Assembly (NCBI RefSeq): GCF_034521915.1
Contig: NZ_JAXHLU010000017.1
Span: 62,001 to 126,000, forward strand
DNA length: 64,000 nucleotides
Direction of reading: 5' to 3'
DNA from: Fodinibius sp034521915
GTDB taxonomy: Bacteria > Bacteroidota > Rhodothermia > Balneolales > Balneolaceae
The notes beneath the pieces are model-generated. The model saw only the letters and a list, made by a program, of their open reading frames with translations, ran no database searches and was not told the origin of the DNA. This document shows positions 62,831 through 64,000 of the stretch, in pieces (position 1 is the first letter of the stretch; each line of letters starts with the position of its first letter). A program made the position numbers and the translations under genes.

Positions 62831-63552
62831 TGGATAACCAACGTGAACACTCAGTGATCATCACCGGTGCCAGTCGTGGTATTGGCCGACGCATTGCCCA
62901 GGCTTTTGCCCGTGAAACCGATTATGCTCTTCTTCTTATCGCCAGAACAAAATCCGATCTAAAAGACACGAAGACGCTTTGTGGCAATATTGGTGATAAC
63001 AAGATTGCTATTATTCCATGTGATGCCGCTAAGCCAGAGAGTGTAGAGAAACTAAAACTCCCAAAAGATTTTCCCACACCTAAAATAATTGTGAATAACG
63101 CGGGATCATTCTTGTTAAAAAAGTTAGAGAAAACCAGTTTCGAAGAATTTGATCAGCAGATAAAAGCAAACTTATACTCGGCTGTAAATATCACGCAGCG
63201 TTTTTTGGATGACTTAAAAAGTAAATCTAACTCATTAATCGTTAATATCTGCTCAGCCGGAGCTGTAGAGGGACTTAAAGACAGTGGAGCTTATTCGGCT
63301 TCGAAACATGCCTTATTGGGATATACGCGCTCACTACGTCAAGAACTGATGGAAACGGAGGTAGGAGTAACGGCTATTAATTTGGGCCAAACGCAATCTA
63401 CATCCTGGGAGGGATCTCTTATTGATCGGGATCTATTAATCGATCCCAATGACGTAGCAAAAATTATTCTAAGCTTAACGCAGCTCTCATCACGTACGGT
63501 TGTCGAGGAAATACTCGTTAAGCCACAACATGGACGTGTACCGCCTATGTAA
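62830..63552 (+). CDS. SDR-family oxidoreductase
   Basis: A 240-residue short-chain dehydrogenase. The start is GTG at 62830, overlapping the queE stop by 1 nt. Cofactor motif TGASRGIGRRIAQ, NNAG in IIVNNAGSFLLKK, and the active-site region ICSAGAVEGLKDSGAYSASKHALLG with Ser-Tyr-Lys. The pattern resembles sepiapterin reductase/3-ketoacyl-ACP reductase-like SDRs; location next to queD and queE could hint at a pterin-related role, but this is not supported further. Confidence 0.88.
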   Translation: MDNQREHSVIITGASRGIGRRIAQAFARETDYALLLIARTKSDLKDTKTLCGNIGDNKIAIIPCDAAKPESVEKLKLPKDFPTPKIIVNNAGSFLLKKLEKTSFEEFDQQIKANLYSAVNITQRFLDDLKSKSNSLIVNICSAGAVEGLKDSGAYSASKHALLGYTRSLRQELMETEVGVTAINLGQTQSTSWEGSLIDRDLLIDPNDVAKIILSLTQLSSRTVVEEILVKPQHGRVPPM

Positions 63553-63577
63553 AAAAGGGACGCAATTAATGCGCCCC
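63551..63577 (-). terminator. Terminator of the malic enzyme gene
   Basis: On the minus strand GGGGCGCA (63577-63570) pairs with TGCGTCCC (63564-63557) around TTAAT, followed by TTTTTT. It lies about 46 nt after the malic enzyme stop at 63623 and overlaps the end of the convergent SDR gene. Confidence 0.8.
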
Positions 63578-63622
63578 CGGTTTATACACTAATGATAAGC
63601 TTTAATTAGCTTATAAAGCATC

Positions 63623-64000
63623 TTAAGGCTGTGACCGTTGAGCTACTCCACTGTCATATGCAGCATTTTTAACCTCTTCTGATACTTTGCGTACTACTTC
63701 TTTGTTAAAGACACTGGGCACAATGTATTCTTCGCTAAGCCCTTCATGATCAATACATTCCGCTATGGCATGGGCAGCCGCCAGTTTCATTTCTTCATTG
63801 ATGTCGGTAGCACGTGCATCTAAAGCACCGCGGAATAATCCCGGGAATGCCAAGACATTGTTAATTTGATTTGGATAATCACTTCGTCCCGTTGCAATAA
63901 TTCGGGCAATTCCCTGTATTTCTTCGGGCATGATTTCAGGAACCGGATTCGCAAGTGCAAAAACGATAGGATCGTCAGCCATCTGTTCGATTGCTTCAAG
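63623..64000 (-). CDS. Malic enzyme (NAD(P)-dependent), C-terminal part, cut by the window edge
   Basis: Only the last 126 or so codons are in the window; the frame runs past 64000 without a start. DPIVFALANPVPEI is the NAD(P)-binding motif (ANPVPEI typical of malic enzyme), followed by IIATGRSDYPNQINNVLAFPGLFRGALDARATDINEEMKLAAAHAIAECI, which is the conserved C-terminal domain. It decarboxylates malate to pyruvate. A phosphotransacetylase-like tail (as in MaeB) is absent, because the protein ends soon after VAQRSQP. Confidence 0.93.
   Translation of the reverse strand, partial: LEAIEQMADDPIVFALANPVPEIMPEEIQGIARIIATGRSDYPNQINNVLAFPGLFRGALDARATDINEEMKLAAAHAIAECIDHEGLSEEYIVPSVFNKEVVRKVSEEVKNAAYDSGVAQRSQP

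Noticed and set aside
1..64000. tRNA, rRNA, CRISPR arrays, intact IS elements
   Set aside because: Looked for by eye in all gaps on both strands; no cloverleaf with CCA-type acceptor, spaced direct repeats, or transposase-like frame was found. A tRNAscan or CRISPR-finder run could still detect something missed.

Overview
The window most likely comes from a moderately AT-rich, salt-adapted member of the Bacteroidota/Rhodothermota side of the tree, probably order Balneolales (for example a Fodinibius/Gracilimonas-like organism). This is inferred from a xanthorhodopsin close to that of Salinibacter, a Blh retinal-forming oxygenase, a CrtI-type carotenoid desaturase, GWxTD and DUF2795 proteins, and the near absence of strong Shine-Dalgarno sites. 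No rRNA, tRNA, CRISPR array or intact insertion sequence was found.

Region 1 (about 0.2-20.4 kb, + strand) looks like a stress/dormancy island. It holds a PAS histidine kinase and a NarL/LuxR-type response regulator, Hsp20, a P2-type cation ATPase, a DUF5335 protein, a 2872-residue cyclic beta-glucan synthase, a CheB-like protein with an abnormal receiver and active site, a second P2-type ATPase and a DUF1761 membrane protein. A short motif of the form TGTARGG recurs in several intergenic gaps here. A decayed hydrolase tail lies at the left end. Between the second ATPase and the DUF1761 gene there is a TPP riboswitch on the minus strand with no gene downstream of it, which is the most unexpected element in the window.

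Region 2 (20.5-35.4 kb) carries endonuclease IV, then the light-harvesting pair blh and xanthorhodopsin (minus strand, separated by a terminator). A divergent cassette follows, made of a 7-TM protein and three tiny membrane proteins. After it come a methyltransferase, a DUF1684 lipoprotein, a membrane HEAGH protease-like protein, a glycosyltransferase, a phosphoesterase, a carotenoid desaturase, a serine carboxypeptidase, a lactonase-fold lipoprotein, an RlmD-type rRNA methyltransferase and a cyclic-nucleotide-binding protein.

Region 3 (35.4-56.3 kb) is mostly housekeeping: a BamA/TamA-like outer membrane protein, DUF2795, tatA-gatA-SDR-M28 peptidase-prmA-ppx in a tight + operon, an outer membrane barrel, an ECF sigma factor, queG, a minus operon GWxTD-pdxA-methyltransferase-ftsE-like, an acyl-CoA carboxylase beta subunit, and lysS followed by a LolC/E permease. 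The M28 peptidase is split by a +1 frameshift at CTT AGG, and the gene at 46.2-46.9 kb has its signal peptide out of frame.

Region 4 (56.3-64 kb) holds small hypothetical genes, then a compact + run: phosphopantetheinyl transferase, a degenerate Memo-like protein, a Rossmann/DUF2520 protein, an alkyltransferase-like protein, two thioredoxin-fold proteins, queD, queE and an SDR. The window ends inside a malic enzyme gene on the minus strand. Together with queG at 45 kb, queD and queE give part of the queuosine pathway.
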